Assembly (NCBI RefSeq): GCF_011043555.1
Contig: NZ_JAAKGS010000015.1
Coordinates: 1-36,087 of the forward strand
Reading direction: 5' to 3'
DNA length: 36,087 bases
From: Sphingobacterium sp. SGR-19
GTDB lineage: Bacteria > Bacteroidota > Bacteroidia > Sphingobacteriales > Sphingobacteriaceae
Shown: piece after piece, positions 1 to 9,096 of the stretch
Layout of the letters: each line of letters opens with the position of its first letter
Position numbering within the stretch: the stretch's first letter is position 1
Notes under the pieces: model-generated
What the model saw: the letters and a program-made list of their open reading frames with translations, nothing else
Database searches by the model: none
What the model was told of the DNA's origin: nothing
Made by a program: the position numbers and the translations under genes

Positions 1-2
1 CG

Positions 3-551
3 CATCCAGATCAACAAAGTTTGAACGGTTATCTAAAACAAGTGGTGGTAGAACATCTTACTAACAACGGACACGAAGTAAGGGTTCGGGATTTATACCA
101 ACTGGATTTTAATCCTGTACTTTCATGGCAAGATATAGTAGGACAGCGCATGGGAAAGGTTGACGAAGATGTAAAAACGGAACAGATTCACATTGCCTGG
201 GCCGATTGTATAACATTTATACATCCAATCTGGTGGACAGGGCTGCCGGCTATACTGAAAGGTTACATTGATCGGGTTTTCAGCTATGGTTTTGCTTATC
301 GATATGAGCAAGGCGTTCAGAAAGGCCTGCTTGAGGGCAAACAAGCCATCATTATCAATACGCACGGAAAGTCACACGCCGAATACAGCGATATGGGAAT
401 GGATAAAGCACTTTCGCTTACGTCGGACAAAGGTATTTACACCTATTGTGGTTTAGCGGTAAAACAACATTTTTTCTTCGATAAAGCAGATAGAGTCGAT
501 GTCAAAACGATTAAACATTGGACCGAACAAATCACCTCAAAGATGAAGTAG
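3..551 (+). CDS. NAD(P)H-dependent oxidoreductase, flavodoxin-like fold (5' end outside window)
   Basis: The protein belongs to the Flavodoxin_2 family (MdaB/KefF/NQO-type quinone reductases), which bind FMN or FAD and transfer two electrons from NAD(P)H to quinones. The reading frame is open to the left edge and begins with HPDQQSLNGYL. This matches the family's 'HPxxxSfN' flavin-phosphate loop, so the first beta-strand lies outside the window and the internal TTG at 21 is not the real start. The central segment FIHPIWWTGLPAILKGYIDR is the diagnostic flavin-contact region, and a Gly-rich INTHGKS loop follows. About 180 residues remain, near the family length of 190-200. The stop lies only 9 bp from the end of the convergent sigma-factor gene, with no obvious terminator between them. 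The family is clear; the physiological substrate is not. Confidence 0.85.
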   Translation, partial: HPDQQSLNGYLKQVVVEHLTNNGHEVRVRDLYQLDFNPVLSWQDIVGQRMGKVDEDVKTEQIHIAWADCITFIHPIWWTGLPAILKGYIDRVFSYGFAYRYEQGVQKGLLEGKQAIIINTHGKSHAEYSDMGMDKALSLTSDKGIYTYCGLAVKQHFFFDKADRVDVKTIKHWTEQITSKMK

Positions 552-560
552 CGTTTCTTC

Positions 561-1163
561 TTACACAAAATACAGTGTCAGGAGCACCACACCTATTTTA
601 CCGACTTGTTCGGGGTACTTGTCCCAAAGATAATCCTTTACCATCCGGTTGGCATCCTTGAGGTAATTTTCAACTGTGCGGACACTCAATCCCAGCAGCT
701 CAGCAACGTCTTTTTTACTTTTCCCTTCGTAACGGCACATGTGAAAAACCTGTTGCTTTCTCCGTGGAAGTCCCGAAACGGCTTCATCCAATAATTGCAG
801 TTGCATGTCGATCGGTTCGTCTTCAGAGGCGCTGGTTTCGGCATTTCGTAAATCCAAGGGATATTCGTCCACAAAGATGAGTGACTCCTTTACTTTTTTG
901 CGGATGAAGTTTAGCGACATATTATAGCTCACGACGAAAAGCCAGCTGCTGACCGACCGATCTTGATGGATGCGGTCGCGGTTTTGCCAAAGGGAAACAA
1001 AGACGTCCTGTAACAGCTCTACTGATGCTTCCGGACACTTGACTAATTTTAGAATGTTCGCGTGAACGGATTTGTGATACCGTTGATACAGCCGGTTAAA
1101 TGCGAGCGTGTCGTCGCGACCGAACGCGATGATATCTGCTATTTCTTCATCAAAATCTTTCAT
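561..1163 (-). CDS. ECF RNA polymerase sigma factor (sigma-70 region 2 + region 4)
   Basis: This 200-residue ECF sigma factor should direct RNA polymerase to the neighbouring FecR-SusC-SusD genes. Region 2 spans about residues 20-95, with an ELLQDVFVSLWQNRD core and the SSWLFVVSYNMSLNFIRKK stretch typical of regions 2.3-2.4. Region 4 spans about 125-180, with a helix-turn-helix around KDVAELLGLSVRTVENYL. The hydrophobic C-terminal tail (VVLLTLYFV) is common in Bacteroidota ECF factors paired with FecR. The gene is transcribed divergently from fecR at 1361, whereas the second sigma/FecR pair in this window is co-directional. A TAnnTTTG element lies about 50 bp upstream. Its activity is presumably held by the FecR anti-sigma factor, which is known for the family and not shown here. 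Confidence 0.92.
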   Translation of the reverse strand: MKDFDEEIADIIAFGRDDTLAFNRLYQRYHKSVHANILKLVKCPEASVELLQDVFVSLWQNRDRIHQDRSVSSWLFVVSYNMSLNFIRKKVKESLIFVDEYPLDLRNAETSASEDEPIDMQLQLLDEAVSGLPRRKQQVFHMCRYEGKSKKDVAELLGLSVRTVENYLKDANRMVKDYLWDKYPEQVGKIGVVLLTLYFV

Positions 1164-1214
1164 AGATATGTCAAGCTACTGCACTTTTTTTCGTTCGACA
1201 AAATCAAAACGCAA

Positions 1215-1222
1215 CAAAACTA
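1215..1222 (-). promoter_or_regulatory. candidate -7 promoter element for ECF sigma gene
   Basis: On the minus strand this reads TAGTTTTG, an exact match to the Bacteroidota -7 consensus TAnnTTTG, ending 52 bp before the sigma start codon. I see no clear TTTG -33 element at the usual spacing, so this is a half-supported promoter. Confidence 0.35.
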
Positions 1223-1360
1223 GAAAATAAAAACAGGTTGCTCTGCTTATCTTATATTAACAAATTATCAATAAAATAATACCGATTGGTAATGATTTCT
1301 TGATAATTACTTAACCTAAAAAGTAGGGCGATTCGTCCAGCCTTGGTGTATTTACTTGTA

Positions 1361-2449
1361 ATGAACGAGAAGATAAAGTCAATGATCCGGCTATTTTGGC
1401 AAGGTATGTTATCAAGGGAAGATCGTGAGAAATTGCTTGCTAAATTGACCGATGGCGAGGAAGAACTGCGCAAGGGTATGGCCAACGAATTTGATACGAC
1501 TCCGGACGATGAACAGCTGCATCGCGAGGAGGATTATCAGCTATACTTGCGTCGGGTTATAGAAAAAGTGGGTTGCGCAGATGTGCCCAAGCGGCGGGTG
1601 CGGCCGATGTGGTACCGACGAGGCTTTGCTGCTTCTCTTTTGCTCATCTTCGGTTTAGCCTACCTGCTTTGGCAACAGGGAACGCCTGAACTAGATGTAG
1701 AGGTAAGGCAGCTCACCCGCGAAACAACCGTGTATGCGCGCGATAAGGGCCAGATGAAGGTGTTTACCCTGAACGATGGCTCAGAAGTGAAGCTCTATCC
1801 TGGAAGTAGCCTGACCTATGATGCGGATTATGGAAAGGCTGACCGATTCTTGAAATTAACCGGAGAAGCTCGTTTTGTGGTCGCTAAAGATACCCTGCGA
1901 CCTTTTATCGTCGAAGCAAAAGGGTATACGACGACGGCCTTAGGGACCATCTTTACGGTGGACGCGCGAGGTAGCGGACGGATGCGGGTGCGGCTGTTGA
2001 GCGGCAAGGTCGTCGTGAAATCTACGCCGCAGACACCGTTTATGATAGCCGATCAGTACTTGCTTCCGGGAGAAGAACTCGCTATCCAGGTTGACCGCTC
2101 GGCGATGGAAAAACGTTCCTTTGTCGAGGAGCCAAAACCGCTTGTTCGGGTCGCGCCGGCTACATCGTCTTCGCGCAAAGAGGGAGATGGAGACACCGAT
2201 CTGCATTTCGAGGAAACGCCGTTGATTGAGGTGTTGGAACGGATTGGAACGGCTAAAAACCTACGCTTCGATCTACGGGAGGCCGATGTACGGGACTGCC
2301 ACTTTACCGGCAATTTTTCGGAAAAAGACGATGTGGAAACCATGTTGGATATCATCTGCACGACCAACGATCTGACTTACGAACGGCAAACCGACAGCTC
2401 GATTAAACTCCGTCATCTCGCAAATGGAAACAAACAAATGACAAATTAG
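1361..2449 (+). CDS. FecR family anti-sigma factor with C-terminal DUF4974 domain
   Basis: This is an inner-membrane anti-sigma/signal-transfer protein that should sequester the divergent ECF sigma factor until the outer-membrane transporter reports ligand. I chose ATG 1361 (MNEKIKSMIRLFW) over the in-frame TTG at 1343 because it is a normal start and begins the usual cytoplasmic helix. One membrane segment lies at about residues 87-105 (AASLLLIFGLAYLLW). The FecR beta domain follows (about 120-215), with the conserved LNDGSEVKLYPGSSLTY and LTGEARFVV motifs. A STN-like DUF4974 domain of about 70 residues ends the protein (HFEETPLIEVLERIG onwards). At 362 residues it is of normal size. It lies 31 bp upstream of susC and is probably co-transcribed. 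Confidence 0.93.
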   Translation: MNEKIKSMIRLFWQGMLSREDREKLLAKLTDGEEELRKGMANEFDTTPDDEQLHREEDYQLYLRRVIEKVGCADVPKRRVRPMWYRRGFAASLLLIFGLAYLLWQQGTPELDVEVRQLTRETTVYARDKGQMKVFTLNDGSEVKLYPGSSLTYDADYGKADRFLKLTGEARFVVAKDTLRPFIVEAKGYTTTALGTIFTVDARGSGRMRVRLLSGKVVVKSTPQTPFMIADQYLLPGEELAIQVDRSAMEKRSFVEEPKPLVRVAPATSSSRKEGDGDTDLHFEETPLIEVLERIGTAKNLRFDLREADVRDCHFTGNFSEKDDVETMLDIICTTNDLTYERQTDSSIKLRHLANGNKQMTN

Positions 2450-2480
2450 ATTGAAAACGTTTTAAACTGATTTTTTTTAG

Positions 2481-5400
2481 ATGGTAATGAATAAAAGGAT
2501 GATGTGGAAGCAGGGGCGTTTAATCGCCATGCTTTTGGTCCCGTTACTGCTTTCGTTGCAAACATGGGCACAGGATAACGGACAGCTTAGAGGAGTGGTG
2601 ATGAGTGATGACGGAGAGAAGCTCCAAGGAACTACGGTAGCGTTATATTCGCTCACCGATAGCCTGATAGATACAAGGTCGTCGGACGATCAGGGAGGCT
2701 TCCATTTTACAAAACTTCGACGGGGAGTTACATACAAAGTCACGGTATCCATGATGGGCTACCAGCGGTCTACGCAGGAAATTACGATGAATGCCACGGG
2801 TACAAATTCGGTTTTAGTCCGGTTGGCACCGGCTGCTGAGGGATTGGACGAGGTCGTCGTGGTAGGTTACGGGGAGGTGAAGAAGCGGGACCTGACGGGA
2901 GCCGTGTCTTCGATTAACAGTGAAGAATTACAACGTACGCCTGTTCAGCGGGTTGATCAAATGTTACAAGGCCGTGCAGCCGGTGTCCAGGTGACCTCGA
3001 CGACGGGGGCTCCAGGAGCCGGAACAACCATCCGGATTCGGGGAAGCCGTTCGGTGAGCGCTTCGAACGAGCCGCTTTATGTGATTGATGGTATTGTCGG
3101 TGCGGGCGATTTAAATACGATTAACCCGGCAGATATTGCGAGCATCGACGTATTGAAAGATGCTTCCGCTGCGGCAATCTACGGTTCGCGTGCATCCAAT
3201 GGTGTGATCATTATTACCACGAAAAAGGGTACGCCGGGTCGGGATAAGATCTCGTTTTCAGCAACACATGGCCTATCGAATGTGCCGAAGCTGGTCGATA
3301 TGATGGGTGCGGAAGATTTTGTATCCTTTGTGAATGAAGCCTATATCGATGAGGGGCAGGCGCCCCTTTATCCTGACGTGGATTCCATCTTAGCGATTAC
3401 CGGGCCAGTGGGTACAAACTGGCAAGAGGAAATCTTCCAGACGGGAGCATATACGGATTTCAACCTCGCGTTGGCTGGCGGCAGTAACGGTTTTACGTAC
3501 CGCATTTCGGGAAATGTGGTTGATCAGAAAGGTGTCGTGCTGAATTCGTCTTATAGACGGTACCAAACGAATGTGAACTTAGCAAAGGATATTGGTACGC
3601 GTTTGAAAATAGGGCTGAATATGAATATAGCCCGATATAAGCGTGAACCCAGCTCGCGGGTAGATCTGGGAACGACAGCGGGCTGGAAAAGTTCGATGTT
3701 GACCCTACCGCCGACGATGCTTCCACGAAACCCCGATGGCTCGCCGGCCAGTTTTAACCCCATCGCTTATTTTGGCGGAGGAACGGTTAACACCTCGCTG
3801 GCTTCGGCAGAGTTGATTACCGCCCATACAACGTACAATGACCTATTAGGAAGTGTATATGCACAATATCAGATTCTCGACGGGCTGACGTTCAGAACTT
3901 CTTTAGGCGCAAATATCAGTAACAGCCGATACCATGATTATGTGCCCTCTTATATGCCTTCCTATGTGGCAAGTGGAGCGGAATTTGGTAATGCAAGTAC
4001 AGACATCGGCTTTAAAGATTACCTGCTGAATGAGAATACGCTTACCTACGACAAAAGCTTTGGCGAACACCATCTAAATCTCTTGGGCGGATTTACCTAT
4101 CAACGTTCGGAAAGCAACATGCTCGATGTCAATGGCGGCGGACTGACCAATGATATCGTCCGTTGGAACGATTTCGCAAGTGTGCCTCAGGAACAGCGTA
4201 CTATTGGCTCTGCCAATAGCTTGAATGAACAGGTCTCGTTTATTGGGCGGGTGCAGTATAACTACGCCAATAAGTATTACCTCACCGTCACGAACCGCTA
4301 TGACGGAGCCTCTAACTTTGCAGCGAATAAAAAATGGGGCTATTTCCCGTCGTCCGCCGTTAAATGGCGTATTGCTGAAGAAGAGTTCTTCAAGGATATG
4401 GCGCTATCGGAAAATGTCCTTAATGACCTTTCTCTACGCCTAAGCTACGGCTTGTCTGGCAATCAGGGGATCAGCAACTACCAGTCGCTCCCAACTTTGT
4501 CGCCGCGCCCCAACGGCTATGTCTTTGGTGGCGTACCGCAGTTAGGGTACAGGCAGGGAAATATAACCAACGATGATCTGACATGGGAAACATCGACACA
4601 ATTTAACGCCGGCTTGGATTTACAGTTGTTTAACGGCAGAGTTGATGTGACGACCAACTATTACAATATGCATACGAAGAATCTCCTCTTAACGGTGCAG
4701 ACGCCTACGCAGACGGGCTATGCGAACCGGCTGGTCAATATTGGAAAAACGGTGTCGTCTGGTTTTGAAGTGGGTATTCGTAGCGATATCATCAATAACA
4801 AAGATTTCGGTTGGTCAACTTCTTTGAACTTCAGTACAAACGATCAGGAGGTTACAGACTTGGGACCGTTGGTGTTGGTGGCTTTGGATAATACGGGCTA
4901 TGGCGCGACGACGAATTACCTGCAGGAGGGTGTGCCGATAGGGGCTAACTTCGGACTGGAATATGCGGGAGTATGGCATAGCCAGGAAGAAATCGATGCC
5001 GAACTTGCCAAACCGTTGGAAGACCGCACCTATGTTTCCATCTCGAATTTCTATAAACCGGGGAAGCAGAAGTATTATGATTATCAAAAGGATGGGGAAC
5101 TCAACATTGACGATTACCATTATCTGGGTACGCCGAATCCCCCACGCTTTGGTGGTTGGGGAAATACCTTGCGGTATAAACAACTGACGTTGGATGCGTT
5201 CTTGCAGTTTCAGCATGGAAGCACGATGTGGAATACCATGCAATATTTTACGGGGGTTGGACTGTATCTAACCAATCAAATGAGCTATATGAAAGACCGT
5301 TGGACGCCGGAGAACCCGGATTCTGATATTCCAGCGGTGAACTCCAGGGATAATATTCCAAGTACTTATTTTCTACAGAACTCCTCATTTCTCCGGTTGA

Positions 5401-5624
5401 AATCCCTGACCTTGAATTATGACCTGAGTTCTGCCGTGTTTAAACAAGCTGATCGGCAGCTGAACGTATTTCTGACAGGTACAAACTTGTTTCTGCTAAC
5501 GGATTATAACGGTTATGATCCGGAGGTCAATTCGGCAGGCACAAGTTCGACAGTGCGGGCAAAGGATAATGGTGCTTATCCCAATAGCCGCACTTTCGCA
5601 ATCGGGGCGAGCCTTACCTTTTAA
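2481..5624 (+). CDS. SusC/RagA-type TonB-dependent outer-membrane transporter (no STN domain)
   Basis: This 1047-residue outer-membrane importer forms a barrel capped by the SusD lipoprotein encoded 12 bp downstream. A signal peptide ends near residue 30 (SLQTWAQ). A CarboxypepD_reg-like beta-sandwich occupies about 36-115, a TonB box DEVVVVGYG starts at D123, and the plug has the SusC hallmarks IRIRGSRSV, YVIDGIVG and LKDASAAAIYGSRASNGVIIITT. The barrel ends in FAIGASLTF with a terminal Phe. The signal peptide leads straight into the CarboxypepD domain, so the STN domain that normally talks to FecR is absent even though fecR is the preceding gene. No enzyme follows in the operon, so the substrate cannot be inferred. 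Confidence 0.95.
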   Translation: MVMNKRMMWKQGRLIAMLLVPLLLSLQTWAQDNGQLRGVVMSDDGEKLQGTTVALYSLTDSLIDTRSSDDQGGFHFTKLRRGVTYKVTVSMMGYQRSTQEITMNATGTNSVLVRLAPAAEGLDEVVVVGYGEVKKRDLTGAVSSINSEELQRTPVQRVDQMLQGRAAGVQVTSTTGAPGAGTTIRIRGSRSVSASNEPLYVIDGIVGAGDLNTINPADIASIDVLKDASAAAIYGSRASNGVIIITTKKGTPGRDKISFSATHGLSNVPKLVDMMGAEDFVSFVNEAYIDEGQAPLYPDVDSILAITGPVGTNWQEEIFQTGAYTDFNLALAGGSNGFTYRISGNVVDQKGVVLNSSYRRYQTNVNLAKDIGTRLKIGLNMNIARYKREPSSRVDLGTTAGWKSSMLTLPPTMLPRNPDGSPASFNPIAYFGGGTVNTSLASAELITAHTTYNDLLGSVYAQYQILDGLTFRTSLGANISNSRYHDYVPSYMPSYVASGAEFGNASTDIGFKDYLLNENTLTYDKSFGEHHLNLLGGFTYQRSESNMLDVNGGGLTNDIVRWNDFASVPQEQRTIGSANSLNEQVSFIGRVQYNYANKYYLTVTNRYDGASNFAANKKWGYFPSSAVKWRIAEEEFFKDMALSENVLNDLSLRLSYGLSGNQGISNYQSLPTLSPRPNGYVFGGVPQLGYRQGNITNDDLTWETSTQFNAGLDLQLFNGRVDVTTNYYNMHTKNLLLTVQTPTQTGYANRLVNIGKTVSSGFEVGIRSDIINNKDFGWSTSLNFSTNDQEVTDLGPLVLVALDNTGYGATTNYLQEGVPIGANFGLEYAGVWHSQEEIDAELAKPLEDRTYVSISNFYKPGKQKYYDYQKDGELNIDDYHYLGTPNPPRFGGWGNTLRYKQLTLDAFLQFQHGSTMWNTMQYFTGVGLYLTNQMSYMKDRWTPENPDSDIPAVNSRDNIPSTYFLQNSSFLRLKSLTLNYDLSSAVFKQADRQLNVFLTGTNLFLLTDYNGYDPEVNSAGTSSTVRAKDNGAYPNSRTFAIGASLTF

Positions 5625-5636
5625 TTTTTAAAAACG

Positions 5637-7148
5637 ATGATCATGTTAAATAGCAAATTCAAATTCTTTAGTATATCAACCCTTGGCCTGATGCTGTTGT
5701 TCGGAAGTTGCGAACAGACGCTTACCGAAGAACCGCAGAGCATTATATCACCGGATGCTTTTTTTAAAACGACGGATCAATGTCGTCAAGCGACGAACGG
5801 TGTGTATAGTCATTTGCCCGGTATTTTTAATCAAACTGGTTTTTGGAGCGTGACCATGGCCGGAACGGATTTGTTTATGAACCAGGGCGGGAGTGCAGCG
5901 ATCGAAGCTATCCAGGATTATAATTTTTCAGCAGCTACCGAGACAAACAGCCATGCCGTATGGCGTGTGTGTTATGCGGCTATCAAAGATGCGAATTTTG
6001 TCATCAATAGAATATCGGCTTCCGAGATCGACGAGGAAGATAAGAATTCGTTGATCGCTGAAAATAAGTTTCTGCGGGCCATGTATTATTATATACTGAC
6101 GAACGTATTTGGAGACGTGCCGCTCTGGACGGACGAACTGCGTATGGAAGAGGTGGCGCAGCTTCCACGAAGCCCTTTAGCGGATGTGCGTGCGCAGATG
6201 ATTCTTGACCTGGAACAGGCTGCAGCTAGTCTGCCGCTGGATTACGACAGCAATAATGTGGGACGGGTGACAAAGGGGGCAGCGTTGACCTTGCTAGCGA
6301 AGGTGTATTTGTATGCTAAGGAATGGCAGAAAGCCTATGATACGGCGCATCAGGTAGAAGATAGTGAGTATATTTTATTGCCCCGGTATGCCGACCTGTT
6401 TGATCCTTATAATAAGAGTAAGAACAATAAGGAATCCATTTTCGAAATCCAGTACATGCGGAGTGCGGAAACGAATCAGAATTTTGTTGTGAACTCCTAT
6501 TATACGTACTTTTTTCCAACAGGCGATGCAGCAGGTGGAACTTATGCGGGAGTCGATTTCGGTACGGTAATCTTACAGTCTTACCCGCAGTTTTACCCAA
6601 CGCAGTATATGATGGATTTATACGCGCCTGAAGATGAGCGCCGGGAGGTTTCTTTGGCATGGGGATTCAACGGAAAACCATTTAACAGGGGTTCAAAAGA
6701 TGACCGGCCTTGGTTCGGTCCAAAGTTTTGGGATCTCACGGCGAACCGGACGGCCAGTGAGAAGAATTTCTACTTTCTGCGCTATGCCGATGTTATTATG
6801 GTCTTGGCGGAGGCCGCTAATGAGTTGGGGAATGTCCCCGATGCGATACGTTATACCAACTTAATCAGGGCGAGAGCAAAAGCGCCGCTTCTGGATCCCG
6901 CCGACAACCTGACGCAAGCTGACCTGAGAGCGTTTATTATGGAAGAGCGGGCAAGGGAATTTGTTGGGGAATTTCAACGGAAATGGGACTTAAGCCGTTG
7001 GGGGGAACTGGTTGATGCGATACAGTCGATCCGTCAGGATAGTGAAGATGGTGCAAAAAATGTAAAGCCGCATCATGCACTGTTCCCGATTCCGTACGAG
7101 GAGATCGTGAAGAATAGGAACCTGGTACAGACACCAGAATATCAATAG
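5637..7148 (+). CDS. SusD/RagB family nutrient-binding outer-membrane lipoprotein
   Basis: This surface lipoprotein acts as the lid of the SusC transporter and captures substrate. The lipobox FGSC puts the acylated cysteine at residue 25, followed by EQTLTEEPQS as in most SusD proteins. N-terminal TPR helices are visible around ATNGVYSHLPG and AENKFLRAMYYYILTNVFGDVPLW, a signature SusD stretch. The C-terminal signature is FIMEERAREFVGEFQRKWDLSRW. The length of 503 residues is normal. It starts 12 bp after susC, ends the operon, and is followed by a strong hairpin terminator. ATG 5643 is an alternative start two codons downstream. Confidence 0.94.
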   Translation: MIMLNSKFKFFSISTLGLMLLFGSCEQTLTEEPQSIISPDAFFKTTDQCRQATNGVYSHLPGIFNQTGFWSVTMAGTDLFMNQGGSAAIEAIQDYNFSAATETNSHAVWRVCYAAIKDANFVINRISASEIDEEDKNSLIAENKFLRAMYYYILTNVFGDVPLWTDELRMEEVAQLPRSPLADVRAQMILDLEQAAASLPLDYDSNNVGRVTKGAALTLLAKVYLYAKEWQKAYDTAHQVEDSEYILLPRYADLFDPYNKSKNNKESIFEIQYMRSAETNQNFVVNSYYTYFFPTGDAAGGTYAGVDFGTVILQSYPQFYPTQYMMDLYAPEDERREVSLAWGFNGKPFNRGSKDDRPWFGPKFWDLTANRTASEKNFYFLRYADVIMVLAEAANELGNVPDAIRYTNLIRARAKAPLLDPADNLTQADLRAFIMEERAREFVGEFQRKWDLSRWGELVDAIQSIRQDSEDGAKNVKPHHALFPIPYEEIVKNRNLVQTPEYQ

Positions 7149-7160
7149 CGTTGCGCACTG

Positions 7161-7200
7161 GACTGCCTCCGCGAGCTTCGGGGGCAGTCTTGTCATTTTT
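7161..7200 (+). terminator. Rho-independent terminator of the fecR-susC-susD operon
   Basis: An 11-bp GC-rich stem pairs 7161-7171 with 7179-7189, with one G-T wobble and a 7-nt loop. It is followed by a T-rich tract ending in ATTTTT, and it begins 13 bp after the susD stop. Confidence 0.85.
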
Positions 7201-7226
7201 ACTTAACAAAAGCTATCACCCATTTA

Positions 7227-7808
7227 TTAATCATCAATTCCTTTCCCATCCAGTATATGCTGATAGTACTTTTCAATTCGTGCTTCTCTTGTTTTGGCTT
7301 GTTTGGCTTGATTGAAATAGTACAAATATGCTTTTTGACGTCCCGGTGTTAGCGAATAGAATGCTTCATGTAGGGCTTTGTCTTCGCTCAGTGCAGCTTG
7401 AAATTCCTCGAGGATAGGGTAGTCGGTTACTTTTTTCAGCACGACTTTCTTACCCGATTTTTCAATTTCGATCGCTTCATTGATATAGTCTTTGATAACG
7501 GATTCGAGCTTCATGATCTGTCCGACATCGGTAAACCGCATTTGTCTTGCCGACTGTACATTTTCCGTCTGTTGGATTAAAACGCCCTTTGTATCTTTTA
7601 TTAAAGCGCCTTTATGAAAAAGTAATGCGCAATATTCCTTAAATCCGTGAATGAGTACGATGTTTTTTCCCTGAAACGTGTAACAGGGGTGCATCCATTT
7701 ATAATCTTCTTTAAGCGATTTATTTTCATGGACAATAGTCCGTAACAAATCAAACTCTTCTTTCCATTTATGAGCGCGGTCAAAAAACTGTTCGGCTTGT
7801 GTGTTCAT
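7227..7808 (-). CDS. DUF1801 / YdeI-like (YdhG/YjbR superfamily) protein
   Basis: This 193-residue cytosolic protein resembles the DUF1801/YdeI family (CyaY-like fold, PF08818) joined to a C-terminal OmdA/'bacteriocin-protection' helical domain (PF13376). The N-terminal part carries EEFDLLRTIV, LKEDYKWMHPCYTFQGKNIVLIHGFKEY and ALLFHKGALI, typical of DUF1801. The C-terminal part has PILEEFQAAL, LTPGRQKAYLYYFNQAKQAKTREARIEKYYQHIL, the usual helical module. The function is unresolved for the family; iron-sulfur or DNA-damage roles have been proposed for relatives. It stands alone between two Sus operons and has a TAnnTTTG element just upstream. A link to the transport loci is not apparent. Confidence 0.85.
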   Translation of the reverse strand: MNTQAEQFFDRAHKWKEEFDLLRTIVHENKSLKEDYKWMHPCYTFQGKNIVLIHGFKEYCALLFHKGALIKDTKGVLIQQTENVQSARQMRFTDVGQIMKLESVIKDYINEAIEIEKSGKKVVLKKVTDYPILEEFQAALSEDKALHEAFYSLTPGRQKAYLYYFNQAKQAKTREARIEKYYQHILDGKGIDD

Positions 7809-7824
7809 TATCGTCCATTTATTT

Positions 7825-7832
7825 CAAAAGTA
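7825..7832 (-). promoter_or_regulatory. candidate -7 promoter element for the DUF1801 gene
   Basis: The minus strand reads TACTTTTG, an exact TAnnTTTG match, 17 bp before the ATG. This would give a very short leader, and no -33 element is evident. Confidence 0.25.
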
Positions 7833-7890
7833 AGCAATTGATACGTCTTTGAAGCGCGACAATGTGAGAAAATAGGGAGATAGCATGTAA

Positions 7891-7920
7891 GCCCCCAAGA
7901 AGCATACACTTCTTGGGGGC
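7891..7920 (-). terminator. hairpin terminator downstream of the tlpA-like gene
   Basis: A perfect 12-bp stem pairs 7891-7902 with 7909-7920 around a 6-nt loop, 17 bp after the stop of the minus-strand thioredoxin gene. The tract after the stem on the minus strand (TTACAT) is a weak T-run, while the plus side (TTTATATA) is richer, so the hairpin may also work in the other direction. Confidence 0.7.
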
Positions 7921-7937
7921 TTTATATAAAGGGTGAA

Positions 7938-9080
7938 TTACGGCGTGAATATTTTTGCCAGCTCTTCTTCTACTTTCTCGCCGCGAAGATTGACAGCCAC
8001 AATAGTTCCACTGGGGTCGATTAAATAATTTTGTGGAATGCCGCGTACGCCATAAAGAACAGCAGCCTCGTTGCTCCATCCTTTTAGATCAGCCACATGT
8101 ATCCAGGGTAAGCCATCTTGTTCGATGGCCTTTAACCAGGCAGCCTTACCTTTACTATCGTCTAATGAGACTCCGATGATCTCCAGCCCTTTAGGATGAT
8201 ATTTTTCATACGCTTTGACCAGATGTGGGTTTTCCGCGCGGCATGGTGCGCACCAGCTTGCCCAGAAATCAATCAATACGTATTTGCCCAAGAAATCCGA
8301 AACCTTGATTGCCTTGCCATTTACATCCGGTTGGGCAAAATCAGGTGCTTTCGCACCAACCTTAATGGTTTTATCGGCTAATATCCTGGCCTCTAGTTCC
8401 CGTGCAGCGCTCAATTGTCTTACTTCTCTTGATAGTTGCTGGAAGACGGGTTCTATTTCAGAAAGTTTTCTTTTGTTGGCCACGTCCTTCAGCGCGTCGA
8501 TCGAAAAGAAAGACTGGGGGTTGTTTTTGGCAAACGTAAATTCTTTTTCGCGCCGCTCGTCAAACTTCTCGTCGTATTTGTTTCGTATCGCCAAATACTG
8601 CGCATCTTTATCGGGTGCATTTTGATCTACGCCGGAAAACTCCTTATTGGCCGCGTCGATGATATCCATAAACCCGCCGCCGATTTCTTCCAGGTAGGCG
8701 GTGTACGCCTCGTGTGTAGCGGATCCTGAAATATTGGCTGTTCGCAACGAATCGGTAATCGCCATGGTATAGGTTTCATTCACGAGATAGAAGTAAAGCC
8801 GGTCACCATCGTTCTGGACCATCATCTTTCCTTTTCCTTCGGGGTCGAATACCATACGCGAATAGGTGGGTTCATTGACCGTCCCAGTAAAGGAAAACGT
8901 ACCGTTTTGGATGGTTGCCGAGTCTGCCATGCTAAGGCCATCCTGTGTGTAGTCGAGGTATATTTTTTTTCCGTCGAAGTTTTGTGGCGCCGTGCCTTGC
9001 AGTTGGAATCCGTTGTCCTGCGCCTGTATGGCAAGCGGAGAGAGGAGTACTAATGCTGCTGTTAATTTTGAAATGTTCAT
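7938..9080 (-). CDS. TlpA-like thioredoxin-family lipid/periplasmic protein with DUF4369 domain
   Basis: This 380-residue exported thiol-disulfide oxidoreductase is the last gene of the SusC/D-DUF4843-PKD operon. A signal peptide (LLSPLAIQAQ) is followed by a DUF4369-like beta domain (about 25-120), a helical linker, and an AhpC/TSA-TlpA thioredoxin domain (about 243-380). The redox site is DFWASWCAPCRAENP with C277 and C280, and the cis-proline is in RGIPQNYLI. Such DUF4369-TlpA proteins are common in Bacteroidota near SusCD genes, where they are presumed to reduce disulfides in the periplasm. The start follows the PKD gene by 30 bp, and that gap holds a five-unit AAAT repeat. The partner protein is unknown. 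Confidence 0.92.
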   Translation of the reverse strand: MNISKLTAALVLLSPLAIQAQDNGFQLQGTAPQNFDGKKIYLDYTQDGLSMADSATIQNGTFSFTGTVNEPTYSRMVFDPEGKGKMMVQNDGDRLYFYLVNETYTMAITDSLRTANISGSATHEAYTAYLEEIGGGFMDIIDAANKEFSGVDQNAPDKDAQYLAIRNKYDEKFDERREKEFTFAKNNPQSFFSIDALKDVANKRKLSEIEPVFQQLSREVRQLSAARELEARILADKTIKVGAKAPDFAQPDVNGKAIKVSDFLGKYVLIDFWASWCAPCRAENPHLVKAYEKYHPKGLEIIGVSLDDSKGKAAWLKAIEQDGLPWIHVADLKGWSNEAAVLYGVRGIPQNYLIDPSGTIVAVNLRGEKVEEELAKIFTP

Positions 9081-9096
9081 ATGTTCTTTTTTCAGT

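Noticed and set aside
1343..1360. TTG start adding six residues to the first FecR
   Set aside because: ATG 1361 is a standard start and opens the family's usual N-terminal helix.
4815..5243. 142-codon minus-strand open frame inside the first susC
   Set aside because: It is antisense to the beta-barrel coding sequence and its composition is that of a reverse complement, with no recognisable motif.
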